From NCBI RefSeq assembly GCF_009377175.1, contig NZ_VJZD01000064.1, positions 1 to 40,039 on the forward strand: 40,039 nucleotides of DNA. Reading direction: 5' to 3'. The translations under genes were made by a program, and so were the position numbers. Of the stretch, positions 15,517 through 23,047 are shown piece by piece (the stretch's first letter is position 1; every line of letters begins with the position of its first letter). The DNA is from Streptomyces adustus. Its GTDB lineage: Bacteria > Actinomycetota > Actinomycetes > Streptomycetales > Streptomycetaceae. The notes below the pieces were generated by a model, which worked only from the letters and a program-made list of their open reading frames with translations, had not been told where the DNA came from and did no database searches.

Positions 15517-16866
15517 ATGGACCGCACCCGCCTTCAGCACCTCCTGGCCCGCGAGAGCGCCGAGGCCGACCGCCGCAACCCCCGCTCGAAGGCCGCCTAC
15601 GCGCGCTCGGAGCACCTTTTCGGCCGAGTTCCGATGACCTGGATGAACAAGACCGCCGGCGCCTTCCCGCGCTATCTGGACACCGCGCGCGGCGCCAGGG
15701 TGACCGACATCGACGGGCACGAGTACATCGACTTCTGCCTCGGTGACACGGGCGCGATGGCCGGCCACTCCCCGGCGGTGGTGGCCGAAGCCGTCCGGCA
15801 CCGGTTCGCCGAACTGGGCGGGGCGACCGCGATGCTGCCCACCGAGGACGCCGAATGGGTCGGCGCGGAGCTGACCCGTCGCTTCGGGCTCACCCGGTGG
15901 AGCTTCTCGCTGACGGCGACGGACGCCAACCGCTGGGCCATCCGGCTGGCCCGCGCCGTCACCGGGCGCTCCAAGATCCTCGTGAACGGCTACAGCTACC
16001 ACGGCAGCGTCGACGAGTCGCTCATCGTCGTCGGACCCGACGGCCTGGGCGCCGCCCGGCCCGGGAACGTCGGTGCGCCCTGCGACGTCACACTGACCAG
16101 CCGGGTCGCCGAGTTCAACGACCTGGAGCGGCTGGAGCGCGAACTCGCCCACGGCGACGTGGCCGCCGTCCTGATGGAGCCCGCGCTGACCAACATCGGC
16201 ATCGTGCTCCCCGAACCCGGCTACCTGGCCGGGGTACGCGCCCTGACCCGGCAGTACGGCACCCTCCTCATCAACGACGAGACGCACACCTTCTCCGCCG
16301 GTCCGGGCGGCTGCACTGCGGCCTGGGACCTGGAGCCGGACGTCCTGACCATCGGCAAGGCGATCGGCGGCGGCATCCCCGCGGGCGCCTACGGACTCTC
16401 CGCCGACCTGGCCGACCGGCTGCTGTCCCGCGCCGATCTCGACCTGGTGGACATGGGCGGCGTCGGCGGCACCCTCGCGGGCAACGCGCTGTCCGTCGCG
16501 GCGATGCGCGCCACCCTGGAACACGTCCTCACCGACGACGCCTTCACCCACATGTCGAAACTGTCCGAGCGTTTCGAGGCGGGGGTGCGCGCGGGCATCG
16601 CCGCCCACGGCCTGCCCTGGTCGGTCAGCCGCCTCGGGGCGCGCACCGAGTACCGCTTCGCCGACCCCGCCCCGCGTACCGGCGCCGAGTCCGCGGCGGT
16701 CGGCGACACCGAGCTGGAGGACTTCCTCCACCTCTATCTCGCCAACCGCGGCATCCTGCTGACCCCGTTCCACAACATGGCGCTCATGTGCCCCGACACC
16801 ACGGAACAGGACGTGGACACCCACACCGGGCTGTTCGCCGCCGCCCTCGCCGAACTCGTCGGCTGA
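15517..16866 (+). CDS. Class III aminotransferase (glutamate-1-semialdehyde aminomutase-like)
   Basis: PLP-dependent enzyme of about 449 aa, fold type I class III. Visible signatures are RVTDIDGHEYIDFCLGD, the LINDETHTF motif with the PLP-binding Asp and VLTIGKAIGGGIPAGAYG with the Schiff-base Lys (about K281). It is longer and more divergent than HemL and lies beside an Lrp/AsnC regulator rather than haem genes. It is more likely an amino-acid or amine aminotransferase than the haem enzyme. The start is ATG after GCGAGGTAGTC, giving an N-terminus MDRTRLQHLLARESAEADRR. The Lrp/AsnC gene follows after 54 nt in the same direction. The substrate is unknown. Confidence 0.87.
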   Translation: MDRTRLQHLLARESAEADRRNPRSKAAYARSEHLFGRVPMTWMNKTAGAFPRYLDTARGARVTDIDGHEYIDFCLGDTGAMAGHSPAVVAEAVRHRFAELGGATAMLPTEDAEWVGAELTRRFGLTRWSFSLTATDANRWAIRLARAVTGRSKILVNGYSYHGSVDESLIVVGPDGLGAARPGNVGAPCDVTLTSRVAEFNDLERLERELAHGDVAAVLMEPALTNIGIVLPEPGYLAGVRALTRQYGTLLINDETHTFSAGPGGCTAAWDLEPDVLTIGKAIGGGIPAGAYGLSADLADRLLSRADLDLVDMGGVGGTLAGNALSVAAMRATLEHVLTDDAFTHMSKLSERFEAGVRAGIAAHGLPWSVSRLGARTEYRFADPAPRTGAESAAVGDTELEDFLHLYLANRGILLTPFHNMALMCPDTTEQDVDTHTGLFAAALAELVG

Positions 16867-16920
16867 CGTACGCCGATAGGGTGGGCGCGAGCCACCGGGC
16901 AGGAAAGGGAACCAGCGGAC

Positions 16921-17361
16921 GTGGACGAGATCGACCGGGCCATCCTGCGGGAACTCCAGACCGACGGGCGTATCGCGTACGCCGACCTCGGCCCCAAGGT
17001 CGGCCTGTCCGCCTCCGCCGCCCGGCAGCGGCTGCAACGCCTGCTGGACTCCCGGGCCGTCCAGGTCGTCGGTGTGACCGATCCGATGGCCATGGGCGGC
17101 CAGGCCATGGCACTGCTCGGCATCGGGGTGGACGGCGACCCGCGCGGGGTCGCGGACACGCTCGCGGAACGCCCGGAGGTGGTCTACTCCGTACTCACCT
17201 CGGGCGGGTTCGACCTGTTCGCCGAGGTGGTCACGCCCGGCCCGAAGGACCTCCTGGACTTCGTCAACGACGTCGTCAGACCGATCGACGGAGTCCGGCA
17301 GGTGCAGTCCTTCCCGTACTTCGGGATCCACACCCACCGGTTCCTGTGGGACGTCGGCTGA
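16921..17361 (+). CDS. Lrp/AsnC family transcriptional regulator
   Basis: Feast/famine regulator of 146 aa. The N-terminal helix-turn-helix contains MDEIDRAILRELQTDGRIAY and VGLSASAARQRLQRL. The C-terminal RAM effector-binding domain has the typical VVYSVLTSGGFDLFAEVV core and ends FPYFGIHTHRFLWDVG. Proteins of this family form dimers and octamers and respond to amino acids. The start is GTG at 16921, 54 nt after the aminotransferase. The pair presumably forms one unit in which the regulator senses a substrate or product of the enzyme and acts at the AT-rich palindrome upstream. That last link is inference. Confidence 0.92.
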   Translation: MDEIDRAILRELQTDGRIAYADLGPKVGLSASAARQRLQRLLDSRAVQVVGVTDPMAMGGQAMALLGIGVDGDPRGVADTLAERPEVVYSVLTSGGFDLFAEVVTPGPKDLLDFVNDVVRPIDGVRQVQSFPYFGIHTHRFLWDVG

Positions 17362-17362
17362 C

Positions 17363-17379
17363 CGACCGCCGCGCGGTCG
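17363..17379. terminator. Small hairpin between convergent genes
   Basis: CGACCG-CCGCG-CGGTCG forms a 6-bp stem in the 28-nt gap between the Lrp/AsnC stop and the convergent NlpC/P60-like gene. It could act in both directions but is weak. Confidence 0.4.
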
Positions 17380-17389
17380 TCCGCCTAGC

Positions 17390-19156
17390 TCAGATACGAC
17401 GCACGGTGTGCAGCTTCGTGGCGTACGTGCCCGTGCCGTCGAGCAGTGACGCCCCGCCCAGGTCGGACATGGTGGGCCCGCCGACCGTCTTGCGGCTGGA
17501 GAGGAAACGGCGCTTTCCGGCCGCGTCCTTGCCGAGGTAGATCCCGACGTGGTCGACGGTCACGGGGCCCGAGGGGGCGTCGTCGCCCGAGTCGGCGTTG
17601 AACAGCACCAGGTCGCCGGGCTGGAGCAGGGCCGCGGCGGGCGGACTGGTGCCGTCGGTGCGGTCGACCATCACCCCGGGCGCGTAGTCGGCGATGTCCC
17701 GCGACTTGCGCGGGATCCGCTGTCCCGAGGTGTCCGCGCCGGCGGCCAGCGGAACGCCCAGGTGGTAGCCGTAGACCATCCGCGTGTAGCCCGAGCAGTC
17801 GAGGTTGCCCACCTGCTTGCTGGACGGCTTGACGTAGGTGCCGTCCGGGAAGGTCCAGCCCGTGTTCATGTACTCGTGGAAGTCGGCGCCTTCGAGGCGG
17901 TAGCCCTGCGGGTCCAGGTAGCCGTACCCGGCCTCGCCCAGCACTTGCCTGCCCTGGGCCGGTCCGGCCCCGGCCGTGACCGCGGGCGCGCCGCCGAGGA
18001 ACATCGCGGCGTGGGCCAGGACGTCGGGAGCGCAGGAACCGGCCCAGCCGCCGATCGTCTGCTCCAACTGCGTCGTCCAGGTGCCGTCGAACGGCTCCGG
18101 CAGCACCCGCACCCAGTCCCCGTGGGTGACGGTCGGCGGCGTCTCCCAGTTCGCGGCGTCCACCTCGTAGCGGCTGACGGACAGGGTGACCGGCAGGTTC
18201 GTACAGCCGGTGTTGGCCAGGGCGCGCAGGCCCACCCGGCCCTTGCCGAAGGTGGAGTCGACGACGTCGGCGGACCACGCGGCCGGCTCGGCCGAGGCCG
18301 AACGCCATGCCTTGGCCCGGATCCGGGTGCCCTCCCGGCGCACCCAGATCGTCCAGTCGGTCCCCGCGGGCACGCCCGTGCCGAGGGTGACGGCGGTGAC
18401 CAGCTGGGTCACCGTGTCGTCGACCTCCTTCTCGACGCGCAGCTCGACCGCGCCCGAGGTCAGGAAGGACAGCCGGGCCCGGTAGTTGTTGTGGGTGGTC
18501 TGGTAGCCGAACGTCAGACCGGCGGAACAGGCCTGGCCGGTGGGCACCTTGTCGAACCGGACCGTGCAGCGGACGTCGACGTCGGTGATCTCCTCGTCGT
18601 GCAGGCTGGCGTGCCGGCTGGCGCCGTCGGTGGTGAGGCTGATGAGGCCGCTGCCCGGCACCACCGCGTAGTCGGTGTCCACCGGTCCCAGCGTGTACCA
18701 GCTGCCGCCGCCGGGCGACGTGCCCCAGTACTTGCGGTTCGCCGGGTCCAGCGACAGATCGGGCAGGGTGCGCTGGAAGTCGTCCGCGAAGGGCCGCTTG
18801 TTCTCCGCGAACGTGCGCTGCGGGCCGGGCAGGACGACCGTCCGCGCGCCCTGGGTGAGCAGCGCGACCCGCCTGCCGCCGGAGGTGACCTCGGTGCGGG
18901 CAGGAGTGCCCGCGAGCACCGTCGTGGTGAGCGGGGCGGTGAGCGTCGCCGCGGTGAAGTAGGAGGCGTCCAGCGGGGCGAGGGTCACCGAGGAGCGGGC
19001 CGAGGACAGCCCGGCCGGACCCGCGAACGGCTCGACGTCCGCGAGGGTGCCGCTGCCTGCGGCCCGTGCCGGGGCCGCGACCGCTCCGGCGAGCGGTACG
19101 GAGGCGGCGGAGGCCGCGAGGACGGCGAGGAGTCTTCGTCGAGAGGTGTGAGACAT
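17390..19156 (-). CDS. Secreted NlpC/P60-like protein with a concanavalin-like region
   Basis: Exported protein of about 588 aa. The N-terminus, MSHTSRRRLLAVLAASAASVPLAG, is a twin-arginine-like signal ending near ARA. Residues of about 120-300 look like a beta-sandwich (LSLTTDGASRHASL-type strands, TFGYQTTHNNYRARLSFL, GRVGLRAL). The C-terminal part is NlpC/P60-like with LDCSGYTRMVYG (catalytic Cys about 454), QPGDLVLFNADSG and VDHVGIYLG (catalytic His). The start is the ATG at 19156; another ATG lies nine bases upstream. The start region overlaps the 14-bp palindrome at 19158-19171. It probably trims cell-wall peptides or another isopeptide outside the cell; the target is unknown. Confidence 0.85.
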   Translation of the reverse strand: MSHTSRRRLLAVLAASAASVPLAGAVAAPARAAGSGTLADVEPFAGPAGLSSARSSVTLAPLDASYFTAATLTAPLTTTVLAGTPARTEVTSGGRRVALLTQGARTVVLPGPQRTFAENKRPFADDFQRTLPDLSLDPANRKYWGTSPGGGSWYTLGPVDTDYAVVPGSGLISLTTDGASRHASLHDEEITDVDVRCTVRFDKVPTGQACSAGLTFGYQTTHNNYRARLSFLTSGAVELRVEKEVDDTVTQLVTAVTLGTGVPAGTDWTIWVRREGTRIRAKAWRSASAEPAAWSADVVDSTFGKGRVGLRALANTGCTNLPVTLSVSRYEVDAANWETPPTVTHGDWVRVLPEPFDGTWTTQLEQTIGGWAGSCAPDVLAHAAMFLGGAPAVTAGAGPAQGRQVLGEAGYGYLDPQGYRLEGADFHEYMNTGWTFPDGTYVKPSSKQVGNLDCSGYTRMVYGYHLGVPLAAGADTSGQRIPRKSRDIADYAPGVMVDRTDGTSPPAAALLQPGDLVLFNADSGDDAPSGPVTVDHVGIYLGKDAAGKRRFLSSRKTVGGPTMSDLGGASLLDGTGTYATKLHTVRRI

Positions 19157-19157
19157 G

Positions 19158-19171
19158 GGGATCATGATCCC
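19158..19171. promoter_or_regulatory. 14-bp perfect palindrome GGGATCATGATCCC at a start codon
   Basis: It ends one base before the chosen ATG of the secreted NlpC/P60-like gene and contains the alternative ATG. It could be an operator or a start-blocking mRNA structure. No ribosome-binding site is clear here, so the palindrome occupies its place. Confidence 0.4.
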
Positions 19172-19282
19172 GTGCGGCCCCGACACCCGTACAGCGCAAC
19201 CCTGTTGACGTCCGCGTCCCCCGCCGGGATGTCCGTCACGTACGCCGGCCTCACGCGCGCCGCTGCCGCGGCGGCGCCCGCC

Positions 19283-20338
19283 TCACGCCCGCCGCTGCCG
19301 CAGCCAAGCCTCGTAGTGCTCCAGCAGCGTCTCCTCGATCGGGCGGTAGACGATGCCCAGTTCGCGCACGCTGCGGCTGTTGTCGACCCGGAACCGGATG
19401 CCGAGGTGCTTGCGGATGTAGTCCTGCGTCAGCCCGAACGCCGGGCCCAGGATGCGCACCGGCCAGTGCGGCAGCGCCGTGCGCGGCAGCCGGAGACTGC
19501 GCGGATGACGGGTGCGGATGATGCGGGACATCTCGTGGAACGACGTCATCGTCTCCGCGGCGACGATGTAGCGGCCCTTCGCATCGGGGTTCTCCGCCGC
19601 GGCGATATGGGCGTCGGCCACGTCGCGCACATCGGCGGTGGTGAAGCTGAAGTCCGGTGCGCCGTAACAGAAGTAGCCCTTGAACAGCTCGTCGAGCAGG
19701 AACAGGCTGCCGGAGCTCGACGCCGGGGTGAGGGAGGGGCCGAGCACCAGACCCGGGTTGACCGACACCATGCGCCAGCGGTCCTGCGCCGCCTCCGCGT
19801 CCCAGGCCGCCCGCTCGGCGAGGGTCTTGGCGTAGTGGTACGGGTTGTTGTCCACGGTGCTCGTGGTGTTGAAGTACTTCTCCGTCAGCACCTCGTCGTC
19901 CATGTCCCGTACATCGGCGTAGTCACCGAAGATCGCGCCGACGGTGGAGGTGAACACGAACCGCTCGACCTCCGCGGTCCGCTCGACGCTCCCGAGCACA
20001 TTGCGCGTCCCCAGCAGGGCCGGGTCGACCATGTCCCGGCGGCCGTCCCTGATCTTCTCCGGCATGAGGAACGGCGAGGCCACATGGAAGACCACCCGGC
20101 AGCCGCGCATCGCCTCGTCGAAGGAGTTCTCCACGAGCAGATCCGCCTCGAACAGTTCCAGCCGCCCGGGGAAGGCCTCCCGCAGCTGCGCGAGCGGCCC
20201 CACCTTGGCGGCGTTCGCGGTGCTGCGGACCGTGGCGTGCACCCGGTAGCCGCGTTCGAGGAGCCGCCGCACCAGATGGCTGCCCACGAACCCGGTTCCG
20301 CCGGTGACCAGAACGCTCGCCGCCGCCTCTGTGCCCAC
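19283..20338 (-). CDS. NAD-dependent epimerase/reductase (dihydroflavonol reductase-like)
   Basis: Extended short-chain dehydrogenase/reductase of 351 aa. The Rossmann motif is VLVTGGTGFVGSHLVRRL and the catalytic pair is YHYAKT (Tyr-x-x-x-Lys) with the upstream Ser/Thr in FTSTVGAIFG. FHVASPF follows beta strand 4, and RFVFTSTVG and VNPGLVLGP are typical of the dihydroflavonol-4-reductase/cinnamoyl reductase-like group. It is cytoplasmic and probably reduces or epimerises a carbonyl substrate with NAD(P)H. The start is GTG at 20338 with GAGGAG seven bases upstream. Neighbours give no pathway: the next gene upstream starts over 1 kb away and belongs to the DUF6745 operon. Confidence 0.87.
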   Translation of the reverse strand: MGTEAAASVLVTGGTGFVGSHLVRRLLERGYRVHATVRSTANAAKVGPLAQLREAFPGRLELFEADLLVENSFDEAMRGCRVVFHVASPFLMPEKIRDGRRDMVDPALLGTRNVLGSVERTAEVERFVFTSTVGAIFGDYADVRDMDDEVLTEKYFNTTSTVDNNPYHYAKTLAERAAWDAEAAQDRWRMVSVNPGLVLGPSLTPASSSGSLFLLDELFKGYFCYGAPDFSFTTADVRDVADAHIAAAENPDAKGRYIVAAETMTSFHEMSRIIRTRHPRSLRLPRTALPHWPVRILGPAFGLTQDYIRKHLGIRFRVDNSRSVRELGIVYRPIEETLLEHYEAWLRQRRA

Positions 20339-20430
20339 GTGCCGTCTCCTCGCTCCAGGTTCCCGGTGCGTGCCGGGAGACGGAACGGATCATCGCGCGA
20401 CACGTGCCGCCGCAACAGGGGTGCGACCGA

Positions 20431-21543
20431 TCACGTCTCCCGCAGCGGCGCGTACGCCTCGGCCTCGAGACCGAACGTCCACGCCACGCCCTCCCTGGCC
20501 TCCCGGGTCGTCGGCGGCACCCGCAGCCAGTACGTGCGGTGCGTACCGTCCGGCTCCGGGGTGGAGTTGACGACCTCCACCATCACGACCGGCTCGTCGC
20601 CCTCGAGCTCGACCCGCCACAGCGTGCCCGTCTCGTCGCTGTGCACCGGACGGGCCCCGGAGTCGCTCAGATAGCGGTCGTAGCCGTAGTACTCCAGCAT
20701 GACCCGGCGCAGCTCGGCGTTCTCCTCGGCACGGATCCGCTCCGGCGTCAGCGTGCGCAGCTCCTGGAGGAAGGCGGCCGGCACCGGCATGCCACGCCAG
20801 GCGTGCAGGGCGAAACCGTCCGGGAACGCGAGGGCCGGGCCGTCGCCCCGGTCGAGTCGGCCCGCCTCGTCGCGGTGCAGGGCGACGGGGCGCTCGCACA
20901 CCACCACGACCTTCTCGAACGGCCACCACCAGCCGGCGTTGCGGCACACCCGGGCCGGCCCGTCCAGCGCCGGTCCGTCCGCGCTCAGGGCGGCGAGCCA
21001 CGGCGCGTCGTGCTGGCCGAGCAGCGCGTCCAGCAGGATCAGCCGGATCTCCGTCTCCGCCTGCCGGTCCGCACCGGCGAGGTCGTCCAGCACACCCCCG
21101 CGGATCCGTTCGACGAGCATCTGCGTGGTCTCCCACAGACGGCCTCCGGTCGCCGACCAGTGGGCCGACCACCCCGCCGCCCCCATCCGCTCGTGCGCGG
21201 CACGGCGTGCGGCCGCCCAGGGCGCGCTGCGCACCGCCTCCCGCACACTCGCCCCCCGCTCCGCGTCGGACAGGGCCCGCACCAGGGTCACGCCCTCGCG
21301 CGGGGAACCCGCCCACACCACCCGCTCCGGCGCGGCCAGTCCGGCCTGCCGGTACGCCAGCAGGATGCCCGCCTCCGCCTCGGCACGGTCCGCGGGCTCG
21401 GCCGCCGCGGCGCACGCACGCCAGTCCTGGAGGGCGTCCACCGGCGCCCCGTCCGTCCCGGCCACGTCCCCCGCCACCAGCTGTGCCGTCACTGCCGTCT
21501 CCTCCATCACGTCCACCACGTCCACCACGCGCCCGCCCGTCAT
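20431..21543 (-). CDS. DUF6745 domain protein
   Basis: Protein of about 370 aa with the DUF6745 pattern in its C-terminal half: CRNAGWWWPFEKVVVVCERP, then LHRDEAGRLDRGDGPALAFPDGFALHAWRGMPVP, ending with a short beta-rich tail. The N-terminal half is helical and Ala-rich (WRACAAAAEPADRAEAEAG). There is no signal peptide or membrane helix. The function of the family is unknown. ATG at 21543 has GAGGGA upstream; ATG at 21507 is an alternative. It is the second gene after the small QGDVLIVP protein (38-nt gap) and should share that gene's promoter, which matches the PafBC DNA-damage type. Family recognition comes from the WWWPFE and HRDE-GRLH-type motifs. Confidence 0.78.
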   Translation of the reverse strand: MTGGRVVDVVDVMEETAVTAQLVAGDVAGTDGAPVDALQDWRACAAAAEPADRAEAEAGILLAYRQAGLAAPERVVWAGSPREGVTLVRALSDAERGASVREAVRSAPWAAARRAAHERMGAAGWSAHWSATGGRLWETTQMLVERIRGGVLDDLAGADRQAETEIRLILLDALLGQHDAPWLAALSADGPALDGPARVCRNAGWWWPFEKVVVVCERPVALHRDEAGRLDRGDGPALAFPDGFALHAWRGMPVPAAFLQELRTLTPERIRAEENAELRRVMLEYYGYDRYLSDSGARPVHSDETGTLWRVELEGDEPVVMVEVVNSTPEPDGTHRTYWLRVPPTTREAREGVAWTFGLEAEAYAPLRET

Positions 21544-21581
21544 CGCTTCCCTCGTCCCGCTCACCCGGCCCACCGCGTAGC

Positions 21582-21908
21582 TCAGTCGGCCACGATCCGC
21601 ACGGAACCCGGTACGTACTCCCGCTGCCGGATCACCCGGAACCACCCCTTGGGCAGCGTGATCGCCGCATGTTCCTCGTGCACGACCCGGCCGCCCTCCG
21701 GCAGATGCAGCAGCAGCGGCCCGAACGGTCCAGGCTCACGCACCAGTTCGCCAGGACCGACCACCGCGTGGGCATGGCCGGTCACCTCGCCCAGGGCCAG
21801 CACGAGCCGCCCCCGCGTGTCCCGCGCCTCCTTCGGCGCGTGCGGGACATGGGTCGGCACGGCCCCCTCCGCGACGGGCACGATCAGCACGTCTCCCTGC
21901 CGGTACAT
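21582..21908 (-). CDS. Small conserved hypothetical protein (QGDVLIVP family)
   Basis: Cytoplasmic protein of 108 aa starting MYRQGDVLIVPVAEG, with a central LALGEVTGHAHAVVGPGE and a tail EHAAITLPKGWFRVIRQREY. The QGDVLxVP and GE-TGHAH motifs recur in short actinobacterial and plasmid or phage proteins of unknown function. The fold is probably all-beta, and the GHAH histidines might bind metal. The ribosome site GGAGGGGAG precedes the ATG at 21908. It is the first gene of a two-gene operon with DUF6745 and has a PafBC-type promoter about 50 bp upstream. No function can be assigned from sequence. Confidence 0.75.
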   Translation of the reverse strand: MYRQGDVLIVPVAEGAVPTHVPHAPKEARDTRGRLVLALGEVTGHAHAVVGPGELVREPGPFGPLLLHLPEGGRVVHEEHAAITLPKGWFRVIRQREYVPGSVRIVAD

Positions 21909-21956
21909 GGCTCTCCCCTCCGTCCTGGTGCTCGGCGCACCGGACTCCACGCACAG

Positions 21957-21979
21957 ACCGTACGGACCACCACTGACAA
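21957..21979 (-). promoter_or_regulatory. PafBC/RecA-NDp-type DNA-damage promoter for the DUF6745 operon
   Basis: On the minus strand TTGTCAGTG, eight bases GTGGTCCG, then TACGGT fully match TTGTCRGTG-N8-TAnnnT, the actinobacterial promoter activated by PafBC independently of LexA/RecA. Transcription would start near 21950, about 42 nt before the ATG at 21908. Confidence 0.75.
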
Positions 21980-22008
21980 CCGGCCGCGACCGACCCTGCC
22001 GAGGCGTG

Positions 22009-22031
22009 CTGTCAGTGCCTGTTGGTAGAAC
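22009..22031 (+). promoter_or_regulatory. Near match to PafBC-type promoter for the STM4015-4011 operon
   Basis: CTGTCAGTG, eight bases CCTGTTGG, then TAGAAC. It differs from TTGTCRGTG-N8-TAnnnT at the first base and at the final T. The predicted start near 22038 is about 40 nt before the first ATG at 22079. The site is divergent from, and 30 bp away from, the DUF6745 operon promoter. Confidence 0.55.
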
Positions 22032-22078
22032 TGCTGCGCACCGCCCACCGCATCCGTTGCACGTCAGGAGCAGCCCGC

Positions 22079-23035
22079 ATGACCATCGGCCAGCACTTGC
22101 AGGAGTTTCACGGTCTGCCCGCCTTCGACTTCCCCGAGGCCGACGCGACGACGGCGCTGCCCGAACCCGACGCCGTGGCCTGGCGGGTCGCCGGCAGCGT
22201 CTACGACGCCGAGGAGGAGTGGACGGCCGCCTTCGAGCGCTTCTGTGCCGCGGTGGACACGACCCGGGTGCGCGCACTGATCGTCGGTGCCTGGACGGAG
22301 GCGTACGACAGCGCCTCCACCGAGGTCGTGGCGGCGCTGCTGGCCGCCCGTGACCGGCTGCCCGCCCTGCGGGGCCTGTTCCTCGGTGACATCGTCTACG
22401 AGGAGTGCGAGATCTCCTGGATCAACCAGACCGACGTGACCGGGCTGTTGACCGGCTTCCCCGACCTGGAGGAGTTCGGCGTACGCGGCGGGACGGGCCT
22501 GCGGCTGGAGGCGTTCGGCCACACCGCGCTGCGCAGACTGACCGTGCAGACCGGCGGACTCCCCGTCCGCGTGGTGCGCGGCATCGGCGGCAGCGAACTG
22601 CCCGCGCTGGAGCACCTCGACCTCTGGCTGGGCACCTCCTGGTACGGGGCCGACACCGAGGCCGCCGACCTGGAGCCGATCCTGTCCGGGGCCCGGCTGC
22701 CGCGCCTGCGGCACCTGGCGCTGCGCAACAGCGAGATCCAGGACGAGGTCGCCGCGGCCGTGGCGTCCGCCCCGGTGGTGGCCCGCCTCGAGGTGCTGGA
22801 CCTGTCCATGGGCACCCTGGGCGACGACGGCGCGGCCGCGCTGCTCGGCGGGCAGCCGCTCACCCATCTGAAGCGGCTCGACCTGCACCACCACTACCTG
22901 AGCGAGCCCGTCCAGCAGCGGATACGGGAGACGCTCGAACCCGCGGGCGTCGAGCTCGACCTGGACAGCCGCAACCCCGACGAGGACCGCGACGAGGACG
23001 GCACGGTGCACCGCTATGTCGCCGTCGGTGAGTGA
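22079..23035 (+). CDS. STM4015 family protein (leucine-rich-repeat-like), copy 1
   Basis: Protein of 318 aa, first gene of the STM4015-STM4011 operon. It begins MTIGQHLQEFHGLPAFDFPE and has LRR-like strands: LEHLDLWLGTSWYG, RHLALRNSEIQDEVAAAV, LDLSMGTLGDDGAAALLGG, HLKRLDLHHHYL. Residues 40-130 (VDTTRVRALIVGAW, LPALRGLFLGDI, WINQTD) are shared with the second copy. It ends RYVAVGE, as that copy does. Repeat proteins of this kind usually bind another protein. The start has AGGAG eight bases before the ATG. The family is named after Salmonella STM4015; no function is established. The next gene starts 12 nt after its stop. Confidence 0.85.
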   Translation: MTIGQHLQEFHGLPAFDFPEADATTALPEPDAVAWRVAGSVYDAEEEWTAAFERFCAAVDTTRVRALIVGAWTEAYDSASTEVVAALLAARDRLPALRGLFLGDIVYEECEISWINQTDVTGLLTGFPDLEEFGVRGGTGLRLEAFGHTALRRLTVQTGGLPVRVVRGIGGSELPALEHLDLWLGTSWYGADTEAADLEPILSGARLPRLRHLALRNSEIQDEVAAAVASAPVVARLEVLDLSMGTLGDDGAAALLGGQPLTHLKRLDLHHHYLSEPVQQRIRETLEPAGVELDLDSRNPDEDRDEDGTVHRYVAVGE

Positions 23036-23047
23036 CCGCGCGAAGCC

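Noticed and set aside
15517..16866. hemL, the haem-pathway glutamate-1-semialdehyde aminomutase
   Set aside because: It is too divergent and sits beside an Lrp/AsnC regulator with no haem gene near; kept as an aminotransferase of the same class.
15259..17337. Long minus-strand open frame opposite the aminotransferase and Lrp genes
   Set aside because: It is antisense to two well-supported genes, its product is Gly/Arg/His-rich without any domain, and such antisense frames are normal in a genome with extreme GC at third positions.
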